Shown here piece by piece: positions 1 to 9,175 of a stretch of DNA of 64,000 bases. How positions within the stretch are numbered: the stretch's first letter is position 1; each line of letters opens with the position of its first letter. Under the pieces are notes generated by a model. That model was given only the letters and a program-made list of their open reading frames with translations, had not been told where the DNA came from and did not search any database. This stretch comes from Dakarella massiliensis (GTDB taxonomy: Bacteria > Pseudomonadota > Gammaproteobacteria > Burkholderiales > Burkholderiaceae_F), in contig NZ_CVTY01000005.1 of assembly GCF_001182045.1 (NCBI RefSeq), forward strand, positions 1 to 64,000, given 5' to 3'. A program made the translations under genes and the position numbers.

Positions 1-62
1 CTTGCATGTGTAAGGCATGCCGCCAGCGTTCAATCTGAGCCAGGATCAAACTCTTGAGTTCA
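1..62 (-). rRNA. rrs: 16S ribosomal RNA, 5' end (partial)
   Basis: Read on the minus strand, this is the conserved first part of 16S rRNA, including the universal AGAGTTTGATCCTGGCTCAG priming site followed by the ATTGAACGCTGGCGGCATGC stretch seen in betaproteobacteria. The rest of the gene lies beyond the left edge. The mature 5' end is placed by counting eight bases back from the universal site, so it is good to a few bases. Confidence 0.95.
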
Positions 63-242
63 ATCACTGCTATTACTTCATTTGCTTCAGTTTCCTGAAG
101 CGTCGCGCTCAAAATTATCGACTGGTATTTCTCAGAAGCTTTCGCTTCTGCATCATTCCATTCGTCTTTTCAAGCACCTGATTTTTTATGAGTTGAAACT
201 CGATCAAAATCAGATGCCCACGCTTATCGGTTCGTTATTGTG

Positions 243-255
243 TTTTTAAAGAACA
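243..255 (-). promoter_or_regulatory. boxA-like antitermination site in the rRNA leader
   Basis: The minus strand reads TGTTCTTTAAAAA, a close match to the boxA element bound by NusB/S10 in rRNA leaders. It lies between the rRNA promoter and the mature 16S end, where such an element is expected. Confidence 0.6.
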
Positions 256-281
256 TCGCTGCGGTAGCAACGAGGATATGA

Positions 282-310
282 ATATTACAGATGCTTTTTT
301 AAAATGTCAA
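282..310 (-). promoter_or_regulatory. Strong sigma-70 promoter of the rRNA operon
   Basis: On the minus strand TTGACA is followed after exactly 17 bp by TAATAT. The DNA upstream of the -35 is A/T-rich, like an UP element. It faces the 16S gene and leaves a leader of about 200 nt that contains boxA. The 340-bp stretch between the 16S gene and the M61 peptidase holds nothing else that I recognise. Confidence 0.8.
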
Positions 311-406
311 ATTTTTCTGAAAGTCTTTTTTATCCATCCGGAAAAATCTAATATCACAGCTACCGAACCTGATTGAAACCTACGAATTATTAAGCCAAAA
401 CTGAAT

Positions 407-2188
407 ATGCCTGAAATCGAATACCGGATTGAGTCTGCTGACACCGACCGACGCGAGTTTCACATTGCGATCCATTTCACACCCCGAAAGGAAAACTATC
501 CGATTACGCTCCGCATGCCGGCCTGGACCCCCGGAAGCTATCTGCTGCGGGAATACGCCGGATCAATTTCCGATATAGAAGCAACTCAGGGTGGGACGCA
601 GCTGAATGTCATCAAGTCTGACAAAGCGACCTTCGTTCTCGCGAATACTTCCGGTGACAGAACCCCGGTGACGATCCGCTACGCGCTGAGCGCTGTTGAT
701 CCTTCTGTCAGGAAGACCTGGATCAGCCAGGACCGCGCTTTTATTTCCGGCGCCGCGGCTTTTCTGCAGATTTCAGGCGAAGAAAATACCCCCTGCCGAA
801 TCGCGGTTTCTCCCGCCCCCTGGGACAGGGTTTCCACAGCACTTCCGATCAGCCGAGACAGTGAACCCTTTCTTTTCACCGCAAGGGACTATGACCATCT
901 GATTGACTGCCCGATTCTGCTCTCACGGGATTCCGACACCCTGACCACGGAGTTTTCCGTTCATGGCGCCGCTCACCGTCTCGTGATTGCCGGCTGCCCC
1001 GAAGCTGACGCCGAGCGCCTCACTGAAGATCTGAAAAAAATCTGCGCCACAACGATCGAACTCTGGGAGCCGGAAACCCAAAAACCACCTTTCTCAGACT
1101 ATCTCTTCCTCCTCACCGTCAGCGGCCGCTGGGGAGGGCTTGAGCATCGGAACAGCGTGGCTGCCGAGGCGCCTTTCTCCGCTCTTCCCATGACGGGAGC
1201 TGAGGCCCCTGACCGGTACACCGATCTTCTCGCTCTCATGGCGCACGAATACTTCCACGCCTGGAACGTCAAGCGGCTGAAGCCCGCCACCTTCCTTCCC
1301 TATGACCTCACGAAGGAAAACTACACGCGTCTTCTCTGGTTCTTTGAAGGGTTCACCGAGTACTACGAGGAAATCATTCTCTATCGGTCCGGGCTCGCCA
1401 CTGAAAAGAAAATCCTTGACCGTCTTTCCGCCATGGCGCTCACGGTATACGGTCAGTCAGGCTGGAAGCATCAGTCCGTGGCAGCCTCAAGCTTTGACAC
1501 CTGGATCAAGTACTACCGGCCGGACGCAGGATCGGCCTCCCACGGCGTGAGCTACTACCAGGGAGGCGCCATGCTCGCCTTCGCGCTGGATCTTCATATC
1601 CGTAACGTCACGGAGAATCGCATCACGCTCGACGATGTGATGCGGAAAATCTGGAATCTCCGGACTGATGAGTGCCTTGGACTATCCGAGGACGCGGTCG
1701 AGCTTTCCGACGCCATCAGCGAAATCGTGGATCGCCCGGCTGTCGCTGTCGCGCAATGGATCCGTCGGTTTACGAGAGTTGCCGGCGAGCGTCCGGATTG
1801 GAACAATCTCCTCTCACTGCAGGGGCTTGAGATGAAGTCCGAACCGTTTGACCTTGTACGGGACGGGCTCGGTCTCAGATTCACCGCGTCTGACGGATTC
1901 CCCACGGTCAGCAGCGTGACTGCCGGCCTCCCCGCCTCTCGCGCAGGCATTCTCCCGGGCGATCAGCTGATCGCTCTGGATGCCTTCCGTGTTTCCAAAG
2001 CCACACTTCCGGAAGTCTTCCGGCAGCTGGGAACCCAGACCCCGCATAAACTCACCTTCTTCCGCACGGACCGGATGATGACGGTTGATATCGGCCCTCT
2101 CGATACAGCGTCTCCGAAGTCCCGCTTTGAAAGGAAGACGCCGATGGAACACGGCTGGCCGTCTGCCGGTCTTTCTCAGCCCCGCTGA
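407..2188 (+). CDS. M61 family peptidase (glycyl aminopeptidase-like) with C-terminal PDZ domain
   Basis: A predicted zinc aminopeptidase of family M61. The gluzincin motif HEYFH lies at residues 280-284 and is followed by AWNVKRLKP, the family signature; a downstream glutamate-bearing helix (FFEGFTEYYE) fits the third metal ligand. The N-terminal half matches the beta-rich M61 N-terminal region. A PDZ-type domain with the GILPGDQLIALD turn lies near residues 480-570. There is no signal peptide, so it is probably cytoplasmic; substrates are unknown. The ATG has a poor ribosome site. It is a single-gene unit facing away from the rRNA operon and ends 4 bp before the convergent ung gene. Confidence 0.88.
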   Translation: MPEIEYRIESADTDRREFHIAIHFTPRKENYPITLRMPAWTPGSYLLREYAGSISDIEATQGGTQLNVIKSDKATFVLANTSGDRTPVTIRYALSAVDPSVRKTWISQDRAFISGAAAFLQISGEENTPCRIAVSPAPWDRVSTALPISRDSEPFLFTARDYDHLIDCPILLSRDSDTLTTEFSVHGAAHRLVIAGCPEADAERLTEDLKKICATTIELWEPETQKPPFSDYLFLLTVSGRWGGLEHRNSVAAEAPFSALPMTGAEAPDRYTDLLALMAHEYFHAWNVKRLKPATFLPYDLTKENYTRLLWFFEGFTEYYEEIILYRSGLATEKKILDRLSAMALTVYGQSGWKHQSVAASSFDTWIKYYRPDAGSASHGVSYYQGGAMLAFALDLHIRNVTENRITLDDVMRKIWNLRTDECLGLSEDAVELSDAISEIVDRPAVAVAQWIRRFTRVAGERPDWNNLLSLQGLEMKSEPFDLVRDGLGLRFTASDGFPTVSSVTAGLPASRAGILPGDQLIALDAFRVSKATLPEVFRQLGTQTPHKLTFFRTDRMMTVDIGPLDTASPKSRFERKTPMEHGWPSAGLSQPR

Positions 2189-2192
2189 GAAA

Positions 2193-2888
2193 TCAGAGTC
2201 CTCTCTTTGTCCAGTCGACTGGCTTTTCTCCCCTGGAGAGAAGCCAGTCATTCACCTTCGCGAAGTGCCCGCAGCCGATAAAAGGCACCGGTCCCCGTCT
2301 CGCGGAGAGCGGCGACGGGTGGTTTGAGCAGAGCACGAGATGCGGAATGCCGCTCGCCTCAATCAGCTCCTTCTTTTTCTGCGCATAGCCGCCCCAGAGG
2401 AGAAACGCCTTGGGCGGCGCCTTCTCGGCAAGCGTTCGGATAATCCGGTCTGTCAGAATTTCCCACCCTTTTTTCGCGTGGCTTCCGGCCGCGCCTTCTT
2501 CGACAGTCAGAACCGCGTTCAGAAGCAGGACGCCCTGCGACGCCCAGCCGGAAAGATCGCCGTCAGCCGGGATATCGCATCCGAACTCAAGCGCGATTTC
2601 CTTATAGATATTCCGAAGAGACGGCGGAACCCTTACTCCCTTCTGAACCGAGAACGCGAGGCCCTGCGCCTGTCCCTGCTCGTGATACGGATCCTGTCCG
2701 ACGATGATCACCCGCACCGCGTCCGCGGGAGTGAGCGTCAGAGCCCGGAAGGGAGTCGGGGGAAATATCACGGCCCCGGCTTCCCTGCGCGCGTCGAGAT
2801 AAGCGTCCAGCTTTTTCCCTTCGGGGGATTCAAAGAAATCCTTCAGGAGCGGCTGCCAGCTTGGATCTGCGGACTGAATATCAAGCAT
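2193..2888 (-). CDS. ung: Uracil-DNA glycosylase
   Basis: Removes uracil from DNA as the first step of base-excision repair. Family 1 UDG motifs are intact: GQDPYH at residues 64-69 (catalytic Asp66) and HPSPLS starting at His190, the leucine-intercalation loop. Its 231 aa is the usual size. The ATG overlaps the last 8 bases of trpC and is preceded by AAGGA inside trpC, so it is probably the last, translationally coupled gene of the trp operon. Confidence 0.97.
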   Translation of the reverse strand: MLDIQSADPSWQPLLKDFFESPEGKKLDAYLDARREAGAVIFPPTPFRALTLTPADAVRVIIVGQDPYHEQGQAQGLAFSVQKGVRVPPSLRNIYKEIALEFGCDIPADGDLSGWASQGVLLLNAVLTVEEGAAGSHAKKGWEILTDRIIRTLAEKAPPKAFLLWGGYAQKKKELIEASGIPHLVLCSNHPSPLSARRGPVPFIGCGHFAKVNDWLLSRGEKPVDWTKRGL

Positions 2889-3678
2889 AGAAAAGTTCCT
2901 TCAGGGCCTCTCCCGGATTCTCCTTCCTCATGAAAGCCTCACCGACGAGGAACGCGCTGACGCCGGCCGCGAGAACACGGTCCACATCCGCTCTCTGGTG
3001 AATGCCGCTTTCCGACACAGCAAACCGGTCGTCCGGAATCAGCTGCTTCAGACGCTCAGTCGTCGCGAGCGACACCTCAAATGTTTCAAGGTTCCGGTTG
3101 TTGATACCGATCATCGCTTCTGGAATCTGAAGCGCCTGCTCTATTTCCGGTTCGCTATGGGATTCGATCAGCACATCAATTCCAACTTCGGAAGCCGTCT
3201 GGGCGAGTTCCCGCATCTGATCCGCGGAAAGCGCCGCCGCGATCAGAAGTACCGCGTCGGCTCCCCAGGCGCGGGCTTCCAGCACCTGATACGGATCGAG
3301 CACGAAGTCCTTCCGGAGAATCGGGAGAGTAACGGTCTGCCGCGCTTCGCGCAGCACTTCCGGTCCCCCAAGGAAAAACTCCTCCTCGGTAAGCACCGAG
3401 AGGCAGGCGGCACCGCCCTCCGCATAGGACGCAGCGATTTCCGCGGGTCTGAAATCCGGTCGGATCAACCCCTTTGAGGGGCTCGCCTTCTTCACCTCCG
3501 CAATCACCGCGGCCCCCCGCTCGGACGCCGTACGGCGAAGCTCCTCCGCGAACCCCCGGCAGGGAGTTTCCAGAAGCGGCTTCACTTCCGCGAGAAGCGC
3601 CGCTTCAGGAAGCCGCTCCTTCGCCCGCCTGACAGATTCCCGTTTGTGATCCCAAATAGTCCTGAGAATTCCCTGCAT
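2881..3678 (-). CDS. trpC: Indole-3-glycerol-phosphate synthase
   Basis: Closes the pyrrole ring of CdRP to make indole-3-glycerol phosphate in tryptophan synthesis. The 265-aa TIM barrel has the AEVKKASPSKG loop with catalytic lysines near residue 63, LRKDFV, IGINNRNL and the C-terminal phosphate-binding AFLVGEAFM. It is monofunctional, with no fused TrpF. A GGAG site precedes the ATG. It follows trpD by 24 bp and overlaps ung. trpF and trpBA are not in this window. Confidence 0.97.
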   Translation of the reverse strand: MQGILRTIWDHKRESVRRAKERLPEAALLAEVKPLLETPCRGFAEELRRTASERGAAVIAEVKKASPSKGLIRPDFRPAEIAASYAEGGAACLSVLTEEEFFLGGPEVLREARQTVTLPILRKDFVLDPYQVLEARAWGADAVLLIAAALSADQMRELAQTASEVGIDVLIESHSEPEIEQALQIPEAMIGINNRNLETFEVSLATTERLKQLIPDDRFAVSESGIHQRADVDRVLAAGVSAFLVGEAFMRKENPGEALKELFYA

Positions 3679-3702
3679 GCTTTCTCCGTTCTCCGGTTCT
3701 GA

Positions 3703-4749
3703 TCAGGCTTTGACCGCCGTGCCGCCGAGTTCATTCGTCTTTTCGACGAAGAGCTTCATCTTCGCGAGCGCTTCACCCGACTCGATCGCCTTTCTCGCCA
3801 TTGCGATGCCCTGCTCAATAGAGGGCGCCGTACCCAGTGTGAAGAGACCGACACCGGCGTTGAAGATCACGCTGTTCATCGCGGGGCCTTCTTCCGCGTG
3901 CAGCACACTCATCATCTTCGCCACAGACTCTTCGGGGTTATTCACCTGGAGATGACGCACCGAGCTCATCGGAAGATTGAAGTCTTCCGGATGGATGTTG
4001 TACTCAGTCACCACACCGTCCTTCAGCTCACCCACCATCGTCGTGGCGCCGAGGCTCACCTCATCCATGCCGTCGCAGCCGAACACCACCACGGCACGCT
4101 TGGTGCCGAGATCCCGCAGCACGCGCACGCAGATGCCAACGAGATCCTGGTGGAAAACACCGAGCATCTCGCAGCCCGCGTTTGCCGGATTCGTGAGCGG
4201 TCCAAGAATATTAAAGATCGTCCGGATTCCGAGTTCCTTGCGGACCGGAGCCGCGTACTTCATGGCGGCGTGGTGGAGCGGCGCGAACATGAATCCCATA
4301 TGGGTTTCTTCAATGCACTGCGCAATCTGCTCCGGCTTCAGCATGATGTTCGCGCCGATTGCCTTCAGGGCATCCGCGGCACCGGACTTCGAGGAGACAG
4401 AACCGCCGCCATGCTTCGCCACGCGGCCGCCGGCAGCGGCAATCACGAACATCGAGGTCGTTGAAATATTGAACGTGCGGGCACCGTCTCCCCCGGTTCC
4501 GACAATATCGAGCAGCGACTCGGGATCCCTGACATTCACTTTCGTGGAGAGATCACGCATCACTTTCGCTGCCGCTGTGATTTCCCCGATGGTTTCCTTC
4601 TTGACGCGGAGTCCGACGATAAGGCCGGCGATCTGTGCCGGTGTGAGCTTGCCGGTCATCAGATCCATCCAGAGGCTCGTCATCTCGTCTGCGAAGATTT
4701 CGCGATGTTCAACAGTTCTCTGGATTGCTTCAGAAATAGTGATTGCCAT
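3703..4749 (-). CDS. trpD: Anthranilate phosphoribosyltransferase
   Basis: Transfers phosphoribose from PRPP to anthranilate. The 348-aa protein has the PRPP-binding GTGGDG at residues 84-89 followed by RTFNISTTS, then [15 protein letters not shown] and the conserved [11 protein letters not shown] strong AAGGAG site precedes the ATG. It is separated from trpG by the small LprI-like gene, which is unusual for this operon. Confidence 0.97.
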   Translation of the reverse strand: MAITISEAIQRTVEHREIFADEMTSLWMDLMTGKLTPAQIAGLIVGLRVKKETIGEITAAAKVMRDLSTKVNVRDPESLLDIVGTGGDGARTFNISTTSMFVIAAAGGRVAKHGGGSVSSKSGAADALKAIGANIMLKPEQIAQCIEETHMGFMFAPLHHAAMKYAAPVRKELGIRTIFNILGPLTNPANAGCEMLGVFHQDLVGICVRVLRDLGTKRAVVVFGCDGMDEVSLGATTMVGELKDGVVTEYNIHPEDFNLPMSSVRHLQVNNPEESVAKMMSVLHAEEGPAMNSVIFNAGVGLFTLGTAPSIEQGIAMARKAIESGEALAKMKLFVEKTNELGGTAVKA

Positions 4750-4773
4750 GACGCTGCTCCTTAAAAGTGAGGG

Positions 4774-5223
4774 TCACTTGCCTGATGGTTCAGGCGATGA
4801 CGGCCCTGAAAAGTTCCCCAAAGCTCCCATGCGGAGCTTCATAAGATTGATTCGGCAGGCGATGTACTGATTGCCCGCGCTGGTTCCTGAACCGGACATT
4901 GCGGACTCAAACCCGCACTGGCGGCGCAGATAAAGATCAAATGCCTTGTTCGCTTCCGCGAAGTCCCGCGAAACGGGACCTGCCGTATGAGACTTCTTTC
5001 CCGAATCTCCTGACGCCTGATCAAGCTGCTTCGCCTGATCCTTCACAGCAGCCAGGGTGTCCGCGTAGTCTCGCTGGGTCCGGTCCAGTTCCTTCTGAAG
5101 GCACTGGCGGACCTGAACGCGGTTATCAGCTGTTTTGTAGCAGTCCGAAAGGGCATCTGCCGAAGCGGCGCCGGCGACTGCCAAGAGCACCAGAGCCACA
5201 GCCGATTTCGAGAATCCTTTCAT
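4774..5223 (-). CDS. Small secreted LprI-like (DUF1311-type) protein inserted in the trp operon
   Basis: About 149 aa with a clear Sec signal peptide (KSAVALVLLAVAGAASA) and a periplasmic remainder. It has spaced cysteines and an ending (QCGFES...GSGTSAGNQYIACRINLMKLR) that resembles the lysozyme-inhibitor LprI/DUF1311 fold. The ATG lies 2 bp past the trpG stop and has AAGGA 8 bp upstream; a TTG two codons earlier is less likely. It sits between trpG and trpD in the same orientation and so should be co-transcribed with them. A role in tryptophan synthesis is not suggested by the sequence; lysozyme inhibition is only a family-level guess. Confidence 0.7.
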   Translation of the reverse strand: MKGFSKSAVALVLLAVAGAASADALSDCYKTADNRVQVRQCLQKELDRTQRDYADTLAAVKDQAKQLDQASGDSGKKSHTAGPVSRDFAEANKAFDLYLRRQCGFESAMSGSGTSAGNQYIACRINLMKLRMGALGNFSGPSSPEPSGK

Positions 5224-5225
5224 GA

Positions 5226-5795
5226 TCAAATCCTTATATGCAGAAAGTTTTTAAGCATCTCCATGCCATGCTCTGTCGCGATGGATTCGGGGTGGAACTG
5301 CACCCCCTGAATATCAAGCTCCCGGTGCCGGATACCCATGATTTCTCCGTCGGAACTCGTTGCCGTCACCGCGAGGCAGGCTGGAAGCGTTTGAGAATCA
5401 ATGACAAGAGAATGATAGCGAGCCACCCGGGTTCCCTGTGGGATTCCCGTGAAGACTCCCTCATTTGTGACAGTGATCGCGTCGGTCTTTCCGTGCATCA
5501 CCTGTCGGGCAAGCACAATCTTTCCGCCGAACACTTCCCCGATCGCCTGGTGCCCGAGGCACACGCCGAGAATCGGGAGCTTTCCGGCAAAGTGCCGGAT
5601 CGCCTCCTCCGAAATCCCAGCGTTTGACGGAACGCTCGGCCCCGGAGAAACGCAGAGGTAGTCCGGCTTCAGCGCCTCGAGATCCGCGATTGTCACTTCA
5701 TCATTCCGGAACACCCGGACATCCTCTCCAAGCTCTCCGAAGTACTGCACGAGGTTATAGGTAAAGCTGTCGTAGTTATCGATCATCGCGAGCAT
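5226..5795 (-). CDS. trpG: Anthranilate synthase component II (glutamine amidotransferase), TrpG/PabA type
   Basis: Supplies ammonia from glutamine to TrpE, and possibly to PabB. It is a class I amidotransferase with nucleophile Cys79 in GVCLGHQ and the His168/Glu170 pair in HPES; DNYDSFTYNL at the N terminus is typical. A GGGGAGGAAAAG site precedes the ATG. It follows trpE by 15 bp. Whether it also serves folate synthesis cannot be decided here. Confidence 0.96.
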   Translation of the reverse strand: MLAMIDNYDSFTYNLVQYFGELGEDVRVFRNDEVTIADLEALKPDYLCVSPGPSVPSNAGISEEAIRHFAGKLPILGVCLGHQAIGEVFGGKIVLARQVMHGKTDAITVTNEGVFTGIPQGTRVARYHSLVIDSQTLPACLAVTATSSDGEIMGIRHRELDIQGVQFHPESIATEHGMEMLKNFLHIRI

Positions 5796-5810
5796 TTTCT
5801 TTTCCTCCCC

Positions 5811-7304
5811 TCAGATCGCCGATTCCAGACCGTCTTCCACCATTTCGGCTGCGCGGAGCACGGCTCTTGCCTTGGTTTCCGTTTCCCGGTGTTCGTTTTC
5901 CGGAACAGAGTCCGCCACGATGCCGGCGGCTGCCTGCGCGTAGAGGATCTTGTCCTTGATCACCGCAGTGCGGATTGCGATCGCCATATCCATATCGCCG
6001 GCAAACGAGAAGTAGCCGACCGCCCCGCCATAGATGCCGCGCTTCACGGGTTCAAGCTCATCGATGATTTCCATCGCCCGGATCTTCGGGGCGCCGGTAA
6101 GCGTCCCCGCGGGGAAAGTCGCCTTGAAGACATCGAAATTATTCAGACCGCCGCGCAGCTTCCCATCCACTTCGCTCACGAGGTGCTGGATATGGCTGTA
6201 CTTCTCAATCACGAACTGATCCGGTACCGTGACCGAACCGATCTCCGCCACGCGGCCGATATCGTTCCGGGCAAGATCAATCAGCATCAGGTGTTCAGCG
6301 CGCTCCTTCGGATCCGTGGCGAGATCGCGCTCGAGCGCCGCGTCCTGCTCCGCTGTCAGGCCGCGGCGGCGGGAACCGGCAATCGGACGGATGCAGACAT
6401 GCTTCTCGCCGTCCTTTCCGACTTCACCCCGGACAAGGATTTCAGGCGACGCGCCGACCACGTGGAAGTCTCCGAAGTCGTAGTAGTACATGTAGGGCGA
6501 GGGATTCAGGGACCGGAGCGCGCGGTAGAGGGAAATCGGGGCGTCCGCGAAGCGGCGGGAAATTCTCTGCCCGATCTGCACCTGCATTACTTCACCGTGC
6601 GCGATATAGTCCTTCGTCTTTTCCACGGCCTTCAGATAGTCAGCCTTATGGAAGTCACGGCGCTCCGCCTGGCGGGCGCTCGGGCCGGCATAAAGATTTT
6701 CGGCCGGCCGGTGCAGACGGCTTCTCAGTTCCCGCAGCCGGTTCATGCCTTTCTGGAAAGCTTCCGGCTCATTCGGGTCCGCGTGGATGATGAGGTAGAT
6801 GCGGCCCGAGATGTTATCGACCACCGCGATTTCCTCTGTCTGCAGGAGAAGAATATCGGGAACTCCGAGATCGTCCTTCTTCGGCTTCGCGAGTTTTTTC
6901 TCGATCAGGCGGATCGTGTCGTAGCCAAGGTATCCGACAAGTCCGCCCGAAAACCGCGGAAGCCCGGGACGGGGGGCGACACGGATACGGCCGAGATAGG
7001 CTTCAATCGCGTCAAGCGGATTTCCTTCCAGCGTCTCAACGGTCTTCCCGGCCTCCTTCACGATCGTCTCGGGACCGTTTTCGCCGATCCTCACCTCAAT
7101 CCGGCGCTTCGCCGGGAGTCCGATGAAGGAATAGCGCCCGAAGCGTTCACCTCCGACGACGGATTCGAGCAGGAAGCTGTCCGGACAGTCAGCAAGCTTC
7201 CGGTAAATGGAAAGCGGGGTATCGAGATCGGCGAGGCATTCGGCGACCATCGGAATACGGTTATAGCCCTGGGAGGCGAGTGCCTTGAATTCAGACTCCA
7301 GCAT
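5811..7304 (-). CDS. trpE: Anthranilate synthase component I
   Basis: Converts chorismate to anthranilate with TrpG. I place the start at an internal ATG with GGAG 8 bp upstream, giving 497 aa; a 31-codon longer frame lacks family similarity. The LLES motif at residues 45-48 is the tryptophan feedback site, and the chorismate-binding core carries IAGSRRRG, DLARNDIGRV and AGTLTGAPKIRAMEII. It heads trpE-trpG-(lprI-like)-trpD-trpC-ung. End-product inhibition is therefore likely. Confidence 0.96.
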   Translation of the reverse strand: MLESEFKALASQGYNRIPMVAECLADLDTPLSIYRKLADCPDSFLLESVVGGERFGRYSFIGLPAKRRIEVRIGENGPETIVKEAGKTVETLEGNPLDAIEAYLGRIRVAPRPGLPRFSGGLVGYLGYDTIRLIEKKLAKPKKDDLGVPDILLLQTEEIAVVDNISGRIYLIIHADPNEPEAFQKGMNRLRELRSRLHRPAENLYAGPSARQAERRDFHKADYLKAVEKTKDYIAHGEVMQVQIGQRISRRFADAPISLYRALRSLNPSPYMYYYDFGDFHVVGASPEILVRGEVGKDGEKHVCIRPIAGSRRRGLTAEQDAALERDLATDPKERAEHLMLIDLARNDIGRVAEIGSVTVPDQFVIEKYSHIQHLVSEVDGKLRGGLNNFDVFKATFPAGTLTGAPKIRAMEIIDELEPVKRGIYGGAVGYFSFAGDMDMAIAIRTAVIKDKILYAQAAAGIVADSVPENEHRETETKARAVLRAAEMVEDGLESAI

Positions 7305-7428
7305 GATGTGCTCCGGTTGCAGCAGCGCCGTCGGCAGACCATATTGGATACAGTTAGGCCTCTCGGGATCCGTTCCGTGCGTGTCAGGTGAGTGCACAGA
7401 TACGGCAACAGCGCTGTCAGTAGTAAAT

Positions 7429-7611
7429 CAGGAAAAAACTGAGGTGAAGCAGAGTGGCTTTCGGTCCGCACCATTGCGGCGCGGCGGAAAACCTACAGAC
7501 AGGATGCGTTTAGAGACGCCATGACCATGCTCCCCGGGTCTGGCCGACGGAAGTGGCGGAGACCCGGACGCTGCGCACTGCTGAAATCATCAATGTGGCA
7601 ATCGTCTGCAT
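7429..7611 (-). promoter_or_regulatory. Possible trp leader with Trp-Ser-Trp leader peptide
   Basis: A short minus-strand frame starting at 7611 or 7590 ends in GAWSWRL, giving two near-adjacent tryptophan codons just before a stop at 7510. A GC-rich imperfect hairpin follows at 7456-7493 and a T6 run at 7433-7438, all upstream of trpE. This is the layout of a trp attenuator. However, no good ribosome site precedes the peptide and the T run is 18 nt past the hairpin, so it remains a candidate. Confidence 0.3.
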
Positions 7612-7645
7612 GGTTGGGTAAAGATGTTTGGTTGGATGCTGAAAG

Positions 7646-8353
7646 TTAATGCCGTGAGGAGGAAAAACTCTTCGCGGCGAGATCCATGGATTTGAATATA
7701 TCACAAAAACCGTTCTGCGGTCCCCACTTAGCGATCGGTTCACCTTCGTTATACCCTGTTTCCAGCAGAATCACGGGCATACCAGCGTTCGCCGCGGCCT
7801 GAGCGTCGTTTCTCGAATCACCGAGCATCATGCAGTCCGCGGGATCAAGCTCCATGCGGGACGCGGCAAGAAGCAGCATGTCAGGCGCAGGCTTTGGCGT
7901 CGGCACATCGTCCGCGGAAAACCTGAGATCCTTCGGAAAATACGGGGAGAGTCCTGCCTGCTCGAGCACAGCGTCGATCAGGACACCGTCCTTGTTCGTC
8001 ACGAGAGCGAGTTTCAGCCCTTCTGAGCGGAAAATTTCAAGCGCTTCGAGAACACCCGGAATCGATCGGGTGTGTGAGCAGCCCATGCCGGCAAGCGTAT
8101 CCACGTACTCCTTCACGAAACGGTCCCGCTCCTCATTCGTGGCGTCCGGCTTTCTCGCGCGCAGCACTTCGGCCGCGAGATGGATAGCGCCCTTTCCGAT
8201 GTAGCGGCCCACTTCTTCCTCTTCCATCGGCTCGAGCCCCCAGGTCTTCAGCACTTCGCAGACCGCGTAGTGAAGATCCGGCAGTGAATCCACCAGCGTT
8301 CCGTCCAGATCGAAAAGCGCTCCCTGGACACGGCGCGCATCAAAACTCAGCAT
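7646..8353 (-). CDS. gph: Phosphoglycolate phosphatase (HAD family)
   Basis: Removes 2-phosphoglycolate, which arises from DNA repair or oxygenation side reactions. It is a HAD hydrolase of 235 aa with DLDGT (Asp15, Asp17), the VTNKD motif II and MLGDSRNDAQAA motif IV, plus an alpha-helical cap. The gph assignment rests on the rpe-gph-trpE order common in Burkholderiales; other HAD phosphatases look similar. It has a GGAAGGG site and follows rpe by 26 bp. Confidence 0.88.
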   Translation of the reverse strand: MLSFDARRVQGALFDLDGTLVDSLPDLHYAVCEVLKTWGLEPMEEEEVGRYIGKGAIHLAAEVLRARKPDATNEERDRFVKEYVDTLAGMGCSHTRSIPGVLEALEIFRSEGLKLALVTNKDGVLIDAVLEQAGLSPYFPKDLRFSADDVPTPKPAPDMLLLAASRMELDPADCMMLGDSRNDAQAAANAGMPVILLETGYNEGEPIAKWGPQNGFCDIFKSMDLAAKSFSSSRH

Positions 8354-8379
8354 GTATTTCCCTTCCTTTTTCCTGCTTC

Positions 8380-9072
8380 TCAGGCCTGAACAGACTTCAC
8401 TGCCGCCCGCATGGCTTCGATCACCTCGCGGTAGCCTTCCTTCGACTTGCGGCCAAAGATCGCGGAGCCCGCCACAAAGGTATCAGCGCCGGCGCGGGCG
8501 ATTTCACCGATGTTATCGGTCTTCACGCCGCCATCCACCTCAACCCGGATCGCGTGGCCGGTTTCCTCGAAATGGCGGTCGGCGAGAGCGCGCACCTCAC
8601 GGATCTTACGGAGGACGCCCGGAATAAATTTCTGGCCGCCGAAGCCCGGATTCACGCTCATCAGCAGAATCATGTCGACCTTATCGATCACATAGTTCAG
8701 GCTCTCCACCGGAGTCGCGGGATTCAGCACGAGCCCCGACTTCGCGCCGGAGTCGCGGATCAGCTGCAGCGTGCGGTCAATGTGGCGGCTCGCTTCAACG
8801 TGGAAGGTAATCCAGTCAGCGCCCGCCTTCGCGAATTCCGGCACGAGGCTATCCACCGGCTCCACCATCAGATGCACGTCAATATCCGCCTCCGTATACG
8901 GGCGGATTGCCTTCAGCACGCACGGGCCGATCGTGAGATTCGGTACATAATGGTTGTCCATCACATCGAAGTGAATCCAGTCCGCCCCGGAAGCGATGAC
9001 GTCGCGAACCTCTTCGCCAAGCCGGGCAAAGTCAGCGGAAAGGATAGACGGGGCGATGCGGATATCTTGCAT
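8380..9072 (-). CDS. rpe: Ribulose-phosphate 3-epimerase
   Basis: Interconverts ribulose 5-phosphate and xylulose 5-phosphate in the pentose phosphate pathway. The 230-aa barrel starts [15 protein letters not shown] and has [30 protein letters not shown] and the VDGGV phosphate loop. The start is set by the ATG with GGAG 8 bp upstream; the frame runs much further upstream but that part is non-coding. It is first in the rpe-gph-trp direction and diverges from mltA across about 100 bp. Confidence 0.97.
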   Translation of the reverse strand: MQDIRIAPSILSADFARLGEEVRDVIASGADWIHFDVMDNHYVPNLTIGPCVLKAIRPYTEADIDVHLMVEPVDSLVPEFAKAGADWITFHVEASRHIDRTLQLIRDSGAKSGLVLNPATPVESLNYVIDKVDMILLMSVNPGFGGQKFIPGVLRKIREVRALADRHFEETGHAIRVEVDGGVKTDNIGEIARAGADTFVAGSAIFGRKSKEGYREVIEAMRAAVKSVQA

Positions 9073-9175
9073 GGTATTCTCCAAAGCCTTGTTTTCTTCA
9101 GTGGAACGTATTGTAAGAGAGCAGGCAGAGATGGGTCCGAGCCTGAACGCAAAAAAGACGGTTGAGGAGTAATGA

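Noticed and set aside
5889..7391. 500-codon plus-strand frame opposite trpE
   Set aside because: Antisense to an intact trpE with clear motifs; no ribosome site or domain.
7429..7460. Classic trp attenuator terminator directly before the T run
   Set aside because: No stem with its 3' arm adjoining TTTTTT could be drawn; only the upstream GC-rich hairpin is convincing, so attenuation was left as a candidate.
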